This document shows positions 25,313 through 34,120 of a stretch of 46,806 bases of DNA, piece after piece. Positions within the stretch are counted from its first letter, which is position 1. Each line of letters starts with the position of its first letter. The DNA lies in assembly GCA_934247115.1 (NCBI GenBank), contig CAKQIY010000017.1, positions 1-46,806 on the forward strand, written 5' to 3'. The position numbers and the translations under genes were made by a program. This DNA comes from an uncultured Coprococcus sp. (GTDB taxonomy: Bacteria > Bacillota > Clostridia > Lachnospirales > Lachnospiraceae). The notes beneath the pieces were generated by a model, which saw only the letters and a program-made list of their open reading frames with translations, had not been told where the DNA came from and ran no database searches.

Positions 25313-27529
25313 ATGTTAAATCCGGGAATAATGCTCAGCGGTCGTTATGAGATCATTGAGCTGGTAGGTTCTGGCGGTATGTCAGAGGTATATAAAGCAA
25401 AATGTCATGTTCTTAACAGATTTGTTGCCATAAAGGTACTCAAGCCTGAGTTCAGCTCAGATATCAACTTTGTCACAAAGTTCAGAATTGAGGCCCAGTC
25501 GGCTGCGGGTCTCTCACATCCAAATATTGTCAATGTGTATGATGTTGGAGAGGACAATGGCATATATTATATTGTTATGGAGCTGGTTGAGGGAATAACT
25601 CTCAAAGAATATATACAGAAGCATGGAAGAATCGAGCCTATGGAGGCTATAGATTTTGCTATACAGATAGCCCAGGGACTTCAGGCGGCTCATGAGCATC
25701 ACACTATACACAGGGATATAAAGCCTCAGAATATTATCATTTCAAACAATGGTACTCTGAAGGTTACTGACTTTGGCATTGCAAGGGCAGCTTCATCCAG
25801 CACTACAACCACCAATGCCATGGGTAGTGTTCACTATATATCCCCTGAGCAGGCAAGAGGTGGTTTCAGCGATGAGAGAAGTGATATATATTCACTTGGT
25901 ATAACGATGTATGAGATGCTTACAGGACATGTTCCGTTCGAGGGCGAGAACAATGTGGCTATAGCACTTATGCATATCCAGGGTGATATGGTGTCACCTA
26001 GGGAATATTATCCAGATATACCGACCAGTCTGGAAAAGGTTATAAGAAAGTGTACACAGAAGAAGCCGGAGAGGAGATATCTCACGGCCAATGCACTTAT
26101 AGCTGATCTGAACAGGGTTAAGGAAAATCCTAATATAGACTGCATAGTTGTACCTAAAGCCAATGTGCCTACATCCCCTACTATAGAGATGACGAAGCAG
26201 GAGATGGAGATGATAAAGACTGGCAGACAGGTGGATACCGCAGACACTGCGGAGGTTCCGCCGGTAAAGACAGCAAGAACGGAGATAAAGGCCAATGTTC
26301 CTGTTATGCCTCCATCACAGTTTGATGATCTGTTCCCGGATGATGAAGATCCAGATGAGACAGATGACGGAGATTATAGTGAATACCAGCCGGATGATGC
26401 TGATGATCCGGAGGGGAATGATGACGAGCTTGATCCAAGACTTAAGAAGATAATCATGGTATCGAGTATAGCCATTGCGGTTGTGCTCGCAATCCTTGCC
26501 ATACTTCTCATAGGCAAGATAGCTGGCTGGAATTTGTTTGGTGGCAGCGATAAGAAGCCGACCACAGATGTCATAACCACAGAGGGAACTAATAGTACCA
26601 CAGAGGCTGAGACCATTCCTATGGTCAATGTTGTAGGTCTGTACAAGACTGCAGCAGAGGAGCAGATGAAGAAGAATGGATTTACCAACTATACATTTGT
26701 TGAGAAGACAGATGCCACAGTGGAGAAGGGCTATGTTATCTCACAGAGTGTGGATGAAGGAACATCCATAACAAAGGATACACAGATTACGATATATATA
26801 TCCTCAGGAAAGGAAAAGACAAAGGTTCCTGATGTACGCAATTTAGAGGACAGTCAGGCAACTACACTGCTTGAGGAGGCCGGACTTAAGGTAACACACG
26901 GATATGCGTATGATGATAATGTGGAGAAGGATCATGTTATTTCCTCAGATCCTGCTGCAGGTACAGAGGTTGAGGAAGGCTCCACAGTCAAGATAACAGT
27001 CAGCAATGGCAAGGAGACAAAGAAGGTGCCAGTTCCAAATCTGGAGGGTATGTCAGAGGATGACGCAGCGGCTAAACTTCAGGAGGTCAACCTTGTAGGC
27101 AATCCAAGCTATGAGTATAGCGATGATGTGAAGGAAGGTCAGGTAATATCACAGGATCCTGAGGTCAATACCGAAGTCGAAGAGGGAACGCCTGTCTCAT
27201 ATGTAGTGAGCAAGGGACCTGAGACCGTGACATATTCAGTTGCATTCAGTGGCTCTGTATCCAACAAAGAGTTTGACTTTGATACATTTGGCAATGTCAA
27301 TGTAAATATATCATATACGATCGGAAGAGAGAGTTATTCTCTGTATAGTGGATCTGCAGGTGCTGGGGATTTTCCTCTTAGCATTGATTCAGTTCAGGGA
27401 CTTACCGGGGTTGCTACGAACAGCGGATCGTTCACTGTGACGATAACTGATTCAGATGGCTTTGATGTTACATCAAGCTTCAACACAGGTGGGTTATCGG
27501 CAACATTTACACAGGAGAATGGTGAATAA
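25313..27529 (+). CDS. prkC: PASTA-domain Ser/Thr protein kinase
   Basis: 738 aa membrane kinase that senses cell-wall fragments or lipid II and controls growth, division or spore germination. The kinase domain (about 10-275) has GSGGMSEVYKA, the catalytic HRDIKPQN (near 133-140), DFGIA and a Thr-rich activation loop. An acidic linker follows, then one membrane helix at about 380-402. Outside the cell are three PASTA repeats (about 436-638), each ending in a GxxV-type strand and KE linker. The last 100 residues form an extra Ser/Gly-rich beta domain that does not look like PASTA. GGAGGA lies 11 nt upstream of the ATG. Confidence 0.94.
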   Translation: MLNPGIMLSGRYEIIELVGSGGMSEVYKAKCHVLNRFVAIKVLKPEFSSDINFVTKFRIEAQSAAGLSHPNIVNVYDVGEDNGIYYIVMELVEGITLKEYIQKHGRIEPMEAIDFAIQIAQGLQAAHEHHTIHRDIKPQNIIISNNGTLKVTDFGIARAASSSTTTTNAMGSVHYISPEQARGGFSDERSDIYSLGITMYEMLTGHVPFEGENNVAIALMHIQGDMVSPREYYPDIPTSLEKVIRKCTQKKPERRYLTANALIADLNRVKENPNIDCIVVPKANVPTSPTIEMTKQEMEMIKTGRQVDTADTAEVPPVKTARTEIKANVPVMPPSQFDDLFPDDEDPDETDDGDYSEYQPDDADDPEGNDDELDPRLKKIIMVSSIAIAVVLAILAILLIGKIAGWNLFGGSDKKPTTDVITTEGTNSTTEAETIPMVNVVGLYKTAAEEQMKKNGFTNYTFVEKTDATVEKGYVISQSVDEGTSITKDTQITIYISSGKEKTKVPDVRNLEDSQATTLLEEAGLKVTHGYAYDDNVEKDHVISSDPAAGTEVEEGSTVKITVSNGKETKKVPVPNLEGMSEDDAAAKLQEVNLVGNPSYEYSDDVKEGQVISQDPEVNTEVEEGTPVSYVVSKGPETVTYSVAFSGSVSNKEFDFDTFGNVNVNISYTIGRESYSLYSGSAGAGDFPLSIDSVQGLTGVATNSGSFTVTITDSDGFDVTSSFNTGGLSATFTQENGE

Positions 27530-28417
27530 GTGGCAGAAAGTATAATCTCAGGAAAGATCATAAAGGGTATAGGCGGATTTTATTATATAGATGCCTTAGA
27601 TGGCATTCAGTATGAGTGCAAGGCAAAGGGAATATTCCGCAATAAGAAGATAAAGCCGCTTGTCGGCGACAATGTGAATATAGAGATACTTGATCCGGAG
27701 AACAATCTAGGCAATATCGTGGAGATATTGCCTAGATTTAACTCTTTAATACGACCGGCAGTGGCGAATATAGACCAGACTATTATAATATTTGCGGTGA
27801 GTGAGCCGGAACCGAACTTTAATCTGCTGGACAGGTTCCTCGTGAGTATGGAGAAGAGCAGAGTGGACACTATAATATGCTTTAATAAGCTGGATCTGTC
27901 CGCCGATAATATGGATGCATGCAAGTCATACGAGAAGAGTGGATACCGGACGCTTTTTATAAGTGCCAGAGATGGTGAGGGGATAGAAAGTCTCAGAGAC
28001 ATCATCAGGGACAAGACCACGGTATTTGCCGGTCCATCAGGTGTAGGCAAGTCATCCACACTGAATGCCATAAAACCTGAGGCTGAAGCACAGACAGGTG
28101 CGATCAGCGAAAAGATCAAGCGCGGCAGACATACTACCAGACACTCGGAGCTTATGCACATAGGTGGTTCGACGTATATCATGGATACACCAGGATTCTC
28201 ATCGCTGTATGTGGATTCCATAGAGGCGGAGGAGCTCAAGGAGTATTTCCCGGATATAGCGGCATATACGGGTAAGTGCAGATTCAACATGTGCAACCAT
28301 GTCAGTGAGCCGGATTGCCTGGTAAAGCAGGCAGTTGCGGACGGAGAGATAAGCCGTATAAGATATGAAGATTATGTAATGATATATAACGACTTAAAAG
28401 AAAAGAGGAAATGGTAA
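27530..28417 (+). CDS. rsgA: Ribosome small subunit-dependent GTPase A
   Basis: 295 aa circularly permuted GTPase that checks late 30S subunit assembly. An N-terminal OB-fold (about 1-70) is followed by NKLD (G4), SARDGEG (G5), G1 GPSGVGKSS (near 168), G3 DTPGF, and a C-terminal zinc knuckle C-x4-C-x-H-x5-C (GKCRFNMCNHVSEPDC). It starts with GTG on the base directly after the prkC stop, with AGGAGA about 11 nt upstream, so it is coupled to the kinase gene. PrkC is reported to phosphorylate this protein (CpgA/YloQ) in B. subtilis, which fits the linkage. Confidence 0.95.
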   Translation: MAESIISGKIIKGIGGFYYIDALDGIQYECKAKGIFRNKKIKPLVGDNVNIEILDPENNLGNIVEILPRFNSLIRPAVANIDQTIIIFAVSEPEPNFNLLDRFLVSMEKSRVDTIICFNKLDLSADNMDACKSYEKSGYRTLFISARDGEGIESLRDIIRDKTTVFAGPSGVGKSSTLNAIKPEAEAQTGAISEKIKRGRHTTRHSELMHIGGSTYIMDTPGFSSLYVDSIEAEELKEYFPDIAAYTGKCRFNMCNHVSEPDCLVKQAVADGEISRIRYEDYVMIYNDLKEKRKW

Positions 28418-29079
28418 TGATAATTCTTTCACCTTCATTATTGTCAGTTGATTTTGCACATATTGCAGATGGTATTGCGGAACTGGACAGAGCGAAAGTT
28501 CCTGCGCTGCACCTTGATGTTATGGACGGAGCATTTGTTCCGAACATATCATTTGGTGCACCTGTTATAAAGTGCCTCAGAAAAGAAACGGACATGATAT
28601 TCGATGTGCATCTCATGATAGAGGAGCCGGACAGATACCTTGAGGATTTCAAGAAGTCAGGGGCTGACTGGGTAACTGTACATGCGGAGAGCTGTAAGCA
28701 TCTGCACAGAACCATTGCCCGGATACATGAGCTTGGAATGAAGGCCGGAGTGGCACTCAATCCGGCAACGCCCGTATCAGCGCTTGATTATGTTATAGAT
28801 GATCTTGATATGGTGCTTGTTATGAGTGTAAATCCAGGATTCGGCGGACAGTCATTCATTCCTTCAGCGCTCAGAAAGGTGGCTGAGGTCAGAAAGCTGG
28901 CGGATGACCGGGGGCTTGATCTCAATATAGAGGTAGACGGCGGAGTCAATCTGAAGAATGTGGGAGAGGTCATAGAGGCTGGTGCAAATGTCATAGTTGC
29001 CGGTTCTGCGGTATTTGGCGGAGATGCTTATGAGAACAGCTGCAGCTTTCTCAAAGTATTTGAGAAATATGAGGAATAG
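28417..29079 (+). CDS. rpe: Ribulose-phosphate 3-epimerase
   Basis: 220 aa TIM-barrel enzyme that interconverts ribulose-5-P and xylulose-5-P. It starts MIILSPSLLSVDF; metal and catalytic segments HLDVMDGAFVPNISFG, VHLMIEEPD, VMSVNPGFGGQSFIP and VDGGVN are conserved. ATG 28417 overlaps the rsgA stop by one base (TAATG) and has AGAGGA 7 nt upstream. It is preferred over ATG 28411, which is too close to that site. rsgA-rpe-thiN is a conserved Firmicute order. Confidence 0.95.
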   Translation: MIILSPSLLSVDFAHIADGIAELDRAKVPALHLDVMDGAFVPNISFGAPVIKCLRKETDMIFDVHLMIEEPDRYLEDFKKSGADWVTVHAESCKHLHRTIARIHELGMKAGVALNPATPVSALDYVIDDLDMVLVMSVNPGFGGQSFIPSALRKVAEVRKLADDRGLDLNIEVDGGVNLKNVGEVIEAGANVIVAGSAVFGGDAYENSCSFLKVFEKYEE

Positions 29080-29101
29080 ATAATAAAGGGCAAATAGTGA
29101 T

Positions 29102-29764
29102 ATGAAGAGTTATATTATAATATCCGGAGGCAGCGTTGATCTGTATTCCCTTCAGGGAATCTTGGACAGACATCTCGAAAGCAGCAGAGTGATAGCTGTG
29201 GATAAGGGGATAGAGACCTGCAATAAGATAGGAATAGTGCCAGATGTCATCGTTGGAGATTTTGATTCAGCCAACAAGGTGACAGTTGGAGTGTACAGGA
29301 AGATGGCTAAAAAGATGCACTCAATACGGTTTGTTGATCTGGATACACATAAGGACTTCACAGATACGCATGTAGCCATCATGCATGCCATTGAGGAAGG
29401 GGCTACGGATATTTATATATCGGGTGCCACCGGAACGAGACTTGACCATACGATGGCAAACATTGGACTGCTCAAGGAGTGCGCAGATAAAGGCGTAAAT
29501 GCGTATATAGAGGATGATCACAATGTCATAACCATGATCAATACCAGTGCTGGAATAAGCCGGCTGGAGGGTTATGATTATATATCTTTTATACCGTACG
29601 GTGGATGCGTCACGGGGGTAACACTTACAGGGTTTGAATACAACGTGGAGAATCGTACATTTGAGATAGGAGACAGCCTTGGAGTGAGCAACCGGGTTGT
29701 ATCGGAGGATGCAAGGATAGAGATAGAAGATGGCTATATGATCGTCAATTACAGCCGTGACTGA
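29102..29764 (+). CDS. thiN: Thiamine pyrophosphokinase
   Basis: 220 aa. It transfers a pyrophosphate from ATP to thiamine, making the cofactor TPP. It shows VIAVDKGIETCNKIGIVPDVIVGDFDSAN, DLDTHKDFTDTH, SGATGTRLDHTMANI, and a C-terminal TPK-B1 beta domain (GVTLTGFEYNVEN...SNRVVSEDARIEIEDG). No thiamine riboswitch is visible upstream; it seems to be read through from rpe 22 nt away. Confidence 0.94.
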   Translation: MKSYIIISGGSVDLYSLQGILDRHLESSRVIAVDKGIETCNKIGIVPDVIVGDFDSANKVTVGVYRKMAKKMHSIRFVDLDTHKDFTDTHVAIMHAIEEGATDIYISGATGTRLDHTMANIGLLKECADKGVNAYIEDDHNVITMINTSAGISRLEGYDYISFIPYGGCVTGVTLTGFEYNVENRTFEIGDSLGVSNRVVSEDARIEIEDGYMIVNYSRD

Positions 29765-29806
29765 TATGGTCTAAAAGACCAGGCATATAAACTACAATAT
29801 AAATAT

Positions 29807-29854
29807 AACGAAAAAGCGCTGCACAGTATATCATCTGTGTAGCGCTTCTTCGTT
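29807..29854. terminator. Bidirectional terminator between thiN and nptA
   Basis: A stem of about 20 bp with one A-C mismatch (29807-29826 with 29835-29854) encloses an 8-nt loop. Reading the minus strand, the second arm contains TTTTT. It separates the converging + and minus genes. Confidence 0.8.
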
Positions 29855-29879
29855 GTATAGCAGTTGGGGTTGTACTCCA

Positions 29880-31919
29880 TTATTTCTTCTTGTTGGAGTT
29901 CTTTTTACCCTTTTCAGGATATTTCTCATTTATCTTTTCTTTTATCTTTTCGTGCCTGTCGGCTACTTTGTTTTTTGCTGATGACTTTTTCTTCTGGTCG
30001 GACTTCTGGTTGTTCTTTGACTCATTCTTTGACTCATTCTTTTGCTCGTCGCCGGAAACCATAGCTTTGTTATCAGGTTCATCAGGTGTTGTTAACTCAC
30101 GGAGTTCGCGGATGCTGGCATCAAAGCCTTCTGTTATTGGATCGGCATACATTGATGAATAGTATGCATACAGTGCCTTATATTCCTCGGATGTCTTGTA
30201 TCCGGTGATGTAGATATGACCATGCATTTCATCCATATGGATACCTCTGATCTTCTTGGCGATATGAAGACCTATATTCTTACAGTGACTGCCTATACGA
30301 TCCAGACTTGTGAGTATATCAACAAGTGCAAAGCCTCCGGGTATTCCACATTCACCGACCTGAAGTCTGATGACGTGGTGATCTTTTATAAGTTCTGTAA
30401 TCTCGCTGATCGTCTGTGCGAGAGGTTCGATTCTGGATATGGCCTGAAGATCATCCTCTTTGAAAGCACTAAGTGTCATATCTATGATATTGTTAGTTGC
30501 CTTGAGGGCGGTCTGGATCTCCTGCATTCCCTGATCAGAGAAGTTTATCTTCTGATCTATTATATTTCTGGATACCACAAGAAGATTTTCACAGTGGTCA
30601 CCGATCCTTTCCATATCACTCAGACTGTTCAGAAGCTCAGACACATCAAGTCGTTCGGATCTGGACATGTTGTTCTGTGATGTTACCTTGAGGAGGAAGT
30701 TGTTGAGTGAGCTCTCACATTTGTCTATGAAATCCTCATTCTCCTCGAGTTTGGCGGCATCTTCTTCATTGAAATCACTGATGAGTCTGCATGCTATTGC
30801 AAAGTTTTCTCTTATGCAGTCAGCCATTGCAAACATGACATTCCTTGCCTGTGAAATGGCGATGGAAGGAGTAGCGATAAGTCTCGGATCCAGTGTGGCG
30901 AGCTCTTTGTCGATCTTGGATTCCTCATCGTCCCTTATAAGCTTTCCTGTAAGCTTTGCCACCTGATTGGAGAATGGCAGAAGTATCAGGCTTATGATAA
31001 AGTTAAACATGAAGTGTACATTTGCAATGTTACCACGGTTTACAACCTTGTCCATGAAAGGCATGTCTATGAAAAGCTGAAGTCCGTATATGACAATAAC
31101 AAAGAATATAGCTCCGAATATGTTAAAGAGAAGATATGAGAGCGAAACTCTCTTTGCCTTCTTGTTCGCACCGATTCCTCCGAGGATAATGGTCATACAC
31201 TTACCGATGTTCTGACCGATAATAATAGGAATGGCTGTTCCGTACGTCACGACGCCTGTGGACGAAATGGCCTGGAGTATACCTACTGATGCAGATGAAC
31301 TTTGTATGATGGCTGTGAGCACAAGTCCTATTAAAATACCAAGTAATGGGTTGTTGAAAGATGTGAACAGATTCTGGAAGCTCTCTGATTCCTTGAGTGG
31401 TGCAAATACACCCTCCATGGTATTCATACCGAGGAAGAGGATTCCAAGGCCGACAAGAATACTTGCAATATCACGTTTCTTGTTGTTGTTTGTAAATAGT
31501 ATGATAAATGCACCTATACATATAAGGATAGGAGCAAATGATGACGGTTTTAAAAGTTTAAGAAGAATACTAGTCTCCGCGAGATCTCCAAGACGAAGGA
31601 TCTGTGCGGTCGCAGTACTACCGATGTTGGCACCGAACACAACAGGTATCGCCTGCCCGAGCTTCATGATGCCGGCATTTACAAAGCCGATGAGCATGAT
31701 GGTCGTTGCTGCCGAACTCTGAATGATGGCTGTTACGGCTGTACCGAGTGTAAAACCCTTGATAGTTCCCGTGAACTGATTTTTTCCGGTTGTAAGTTTC
31801 TCAAGAACCTTTTCCAGACTGCCTCCGGCAAGATTCTTCAGCGAGGCACCCATGAGATTCATTCCGAACAGAAACAAACCTACGCCTCCGAGCAATGTTA
31901 AAATAGAAAATAAATCCAA
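29880..31919 (-). CDS. nptA: Na+/phosphate cotransporter with C-terminal PhoU domain
   Basis: 679 aa. Residues about 1-320 form the NptA/SLC34-type transport domain with two inverted QSS motifs (QSSAATTIM and QSSSASVG), each within a hydrophobic repeat. Residues about 350-570 are a PhoU-like four-helix region (ISQARNVMFAMADCIRE...MERIGDHCENL...LDRIGSHCKNI), likely regulating uptake. The last 70 residues are an unstructured Lys/Asn/Glu tail with a short direct repeat (QKNESKNESKN). Start ATG has AGGAGGG upstream on the minus strand. It probably brings in phosphate with sodium. A symmetric element lies in the leader. Confidence 0.92.
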   Translation of the reverse strand: MDLFSILTLLGGVGLFLFGMNLMGASLKNLAGGSLEKVLEKLTTGKNQFTGTIKGFTLGTAVTAIIQSSAATTIMLIGFVNAGIMKLGQAIPVVFGANIGSTATAQILRLGDLAETSILLKLLKPSSFAPILICIGAFIILFTNNNKKRDIASILVGLGILFLGMNTMEGVFAPLKESESFQNLFTSFNNPLLGILIGLVLTAIIQSSSASVGILQAISSTGVVTYGTAIPIIIGQNIGKCMTIILGGIGANKKAKRVSLSYLLFNIFGAIFFVIVIYGLQLFIDMPFMDKVVNRGNIANVHFMFNFIISLILLPFSNQVAKLTGKLIRDDEESKIDKELATLDPRLIATPSIAISQARNVMFAMADCIRENFAIACRLISDFNEEDAAKLEENEDFIDKCESSLNNFLLKVTSQNNMSRSERLDVSELLNSLSDMERIGDHCENLLVVSRNIIDQKINFSDQGMQEIQTALKATNNIIDMTLSAFKEDDLQAISRIEPLAQTISEITELIKDHHVIRLQVGECGIPGGFALVDILTSLDRIGSHCKNIGLHIAKKIRGIHMDEMHGHIYITGYKTSEEYKALYAYYSSMYADPITEGFDASIRELRELTTPDEPDNKAMVSGDEQKNESKNESKNNQKSDQKKKSSAKNKVADRHEKIKEKINEKYPEKGKKNSNKKK

Positions 31920-31946
31920 AATTATAGCCCTCCTGAGTAAAGTGAA

Positions 31947-31973
31947 TTTTACCTGCGTTTCTGACAGGTAAAA
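31947..31973 (-). promoter_or_regulatory. Inverted repeat in nptA leader
   Basis: A perfect 9-bp repeat (TTTTACCTG with CAGGTAAAA) has a 9-nt centre and lies about 20 nt upstream of the nptA ribosome binding site. A -10-like TATAAT (minus strand, 32011-32016) is further upstream. There is no T tract after it on the minus strand, so it is not a simple terminator. It may be an operator or an RNA leader hairpin. Confidence 0.4.
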
Positions 31974-32191
31974 AATATGTAATAAATATGTAAAAGCCCA
32001 TACGATTCAGATTATAACACATCACTAGTTTTTGTACTATTGAAAAAATAATGCAATTGATAGAAACATTTCGGCAAATGTCACAATAAATATGATGGTG
32101 GCGGCAAAACTTCAACTGTGGTAGAATGAGCAGGGTATATTATATAAAAATGATAACAAAGATTCAGATAAAAGAATGGAGTGGCTGATAC

Positions 32192-33640
32192 ATGTCTGTT
32201 TTTAGTGATAAGAGAGTATTTGGAATAAAGCATAAGAACTCCAGTGGAATATCCACTGCTGGTCAGGTGTGTGCCAACGATGTCATATTGTGGGTAATAT
32301 TTCTTCTGCCTATTAATATAGTAATACATGGTGCGGGACAGTGTTTTGTCACTATTGGATTGTTTGTCGGCAATGTAATTGGTTGGATATTTCTTTCAAA
32401 AAGAATGAATTCATATTCAGAGCTCTCGCGGAAAAAGATACACAATGCTCCGGAGCTGTTCGGGGCAAGATACAGTTCATGGGTGCTGAAAGATCTTGTG
32501 TCAGTCATATGGATAGTCACTCTTGGACTTATATTGTTGTCTGTGCTTAAGGTAATTGTGTCGGTGGCGGCATATTTCCTTGGTATAAGTGAGAGCCTCT
32601 GTCTTGTAGCTATAGTTGTTTTCCTTGTCCTCGCGACTATTCTGGTAGATAACAGACTCATGGGAATGATCAAGACCGCTGTGTTTATACTTGTCATACT
32701 TACATGTCTGTTTATGATTGGGCTTATATTTTACAAAATGGATGTATGGTCGATCCTGGATAACTACAGGAGAGCCAGCCTGAAGGGCGGAACAAGCACT
32801 TATCTCAATATAATGTATTATGATGGTGCAAAAATTGACATAGGAAGAGCAATATCAATGACAGGGACTGGCCTTGGATGCATAGCCATGCCTCTTATGT
32901 ATAAGGGTGTAATAAACATAAGAGATGTCAAGGAGCTTGATGCCGGACGAATATGGGCCATCGTGTTTGAAGGATTTACAATCATATCAACCAGTGTTCT
33001 GGCACTGCTGGTGGTGCCGGTACTGTATCCTCAGAAGGTATATTACAATATGAACTCATTTCAGGTATACAACCTGCTGCTCAAGAAATTGCTGGGACAG
33101 AGCGAGTATGCTTATATAGTAAGATTTGTCATACTCATGGTGTTTATAGTGGCGGTGGTTGTCATGCTGGAATCATTTATGAGAAATATCTGTGAGCATA
33201 TAAGAGGGTTGGTGCCATCCCTGACCAATGTTGGGACTGCGGTAAAGCTTATTATAGATATAGGTGTTGTGGTGTTGACCGGAGGTGTGATATTTATGAC
33301 AGGGGAACTGGTGGAATTTAACAGGGAGAGGATGATAGTTTCCAGTTGGGGGCTGTGTGCCGCTGCCCTTGCAGCACCTCTTACGTTGACGCTTATGTAC
33401 AGGAATGCCACGAAGTCAGGAATGTATGCCGGGATAATATCTGGAATACTTGTTTTTTTTGGATGGAAGTATCTGCCAGTAGTATTCAATGGAAGTCTGG
33501 AGGCGTACACAGGCGTGAGCGGCGATGTTGCGGGATTTACGATCAGCCTGATAATATCCATGATAGTGTGTCTTGTGACAAAGAATACAGATGAAGAGGA
33601 ACTCAGGGTATTTGACAGGATGAGAGAGGAACAGGCTTGA
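32192..33640 (+). CDS. SSS-family (PutP-like) sodium:solute symporter, lacking first helix
   Basis: 482 aa, about 11 hydrophobic segments. The region starting at residue 25 aligns by eye with helix 2 onward of PutP: ...GLFVGNVIGWIFLSKRMNSYSE...APELFGARY. The C-terminal TKSGMYAGIISGILVFFGWKYLP...VAGFTISLIISM is very like the end of sodium/proline symporters. The N-terminal helix and the GGRSL-type sodium-site loop are missing, and an in-frame TGA at 32186 shows they are not just mis-annotated. Substrate is unknown. GGAGTGG precedes the ATG. It is 15 nt before rlmH and likely co-transcribed. Confidence 0.7.
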   Translation: MSVFSDKRVFGIKHKNSSGISTAGQVCANDVILWVIFLLPINIVIHGAGQCFVTIGLFVGNVIGWIFLSKRMNSYSELSRKKIHNAPELFGARYSSWVLKDLVSVIWIVTLGLILLSVLKVIVSVAAYFLGISESLCLVAIVVFLVLATILVDNRLMGMIKTAVFILVILTCLFMIGLIFYKMDVWSILDNYRRASLKGGTSTYLNIMYYDGAKIDIGRAISMTGTGLGCIAMPLMYKGVINIRDVKELDAGRIWAIVFEGFTIISTSVLALLVVPVLYPQKVYYNMNSFQVYNLLLKKLLGQSEYAYIVRFVILMVFIVAVVVMLESFMRNICEHIRGLVPSLTNVGTAVKLIIDIGVVVLTGGVIFMTGELVEFNRERMIVSSWGLCAAALAAPLTLTLMYRNATKSGMYAGIISGILVFFGWKYLPVVFNGSLEAYTGVSGDVAGFTISLIISMIVCLVTKNTDEEELRVFDRMREEQA

Positions 33641-33655
33641 CGGAGGATAACAGCT

Positions 33656-34120
33656 TTGATATATAAGATAGCGTGTGTTGGAAAAATCAAGGAACAGCAT
33701 TTTACGGATATGATAGAACAGTACAGAAAGAGTATGGATCACAGGGATAAATTGATAGTATGTGAGGTGCCGGATGAAAGGATACCACAGAAGGCGGGAG
33801 ACAAGGTGAATGCCATGATAATTACCGCTGAGGCTGACAGACTCAGGTCAGTCATAGACAGAGACGATTATGTGATCGCTATGTGCATAGAAGGGAAAAA
33901 GACAACCACGGATCAGCTGGTACGCCATATAAAAAGAGCAGGAGACAGGGATTGCAGCACTGTTGCTTTTGTAATAGGCGGTTCTCTGGGACTGGCCTCT
34001 GATATTATATCCAGAGCTGATTACAGAATGAGTATATCGGATATGACTTTCCCACATCAGCTGATAAGGGTGGCTCTTGCTGAACAGATAAGTATAGTGT
34101 CCAGGGAGTCTTATTTATGA
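33656..34120 (+). CDS. rlmH: 23S rRNA pseudouridine-1915 methyltransferase RlmH with altered C-terminus
   Basis: 154 aa SPOUT methyltransferase. RlmH methylates N3 of pseudouridine 1915 in helix 69 of 23S rRNA. It keeps the N-terminal IACVGKIKE, the knotted SAM site FVIGGSLGL (106-113), RADYRMSIS and TFPHQLIRVALAEQ (131-144). The end reads AEQISIVSRESYL, whereas normal RlmH ends about five residues later in EQIYRA...GEPYHK. The Tyr-His-Lys tail needed at the active site is therefore missing. The start is TTG 33656 with CGGAGGA 8 nt upstream. Its end overlaps the minus-strand RlmH-like gene by 10 bp. It may still act with that paralogue, or be inactive. Confidence 0.9.
   Translation: MIYKIACVGKIKEQHFTDMIEQYRKSMDHRDKLIVCEVPDERIPQKAGDKVNAMIITAEADRLRSVIDRDDYVIAMCIEGKKTTTDQLVRHIKRAGDRDCSTVAFVIGGSLGLASDIISRADYRMSISDMTFPHQLIRVALAEQISIVSRESYL

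Noticed and set aside
26600..27230. DNA repeats across the PASTA region
   Set aside because: Similarity is at protein level between PASTA domains and the DNA copies are diverged; it is not a tandem repeat or CRISPR.
29080..29101. TPP riboswitch upstream of thiN
   Set aside because: Only 22 nt separate rpe and thiN, which is too short for a riboswitch, and no conserved TPP core is visible.
30216..30966. + strand frames opposite nptA (154 and 99 residues)
   Set aside because: Antisense to the conserved PhoU region, and no ribosome binding site.
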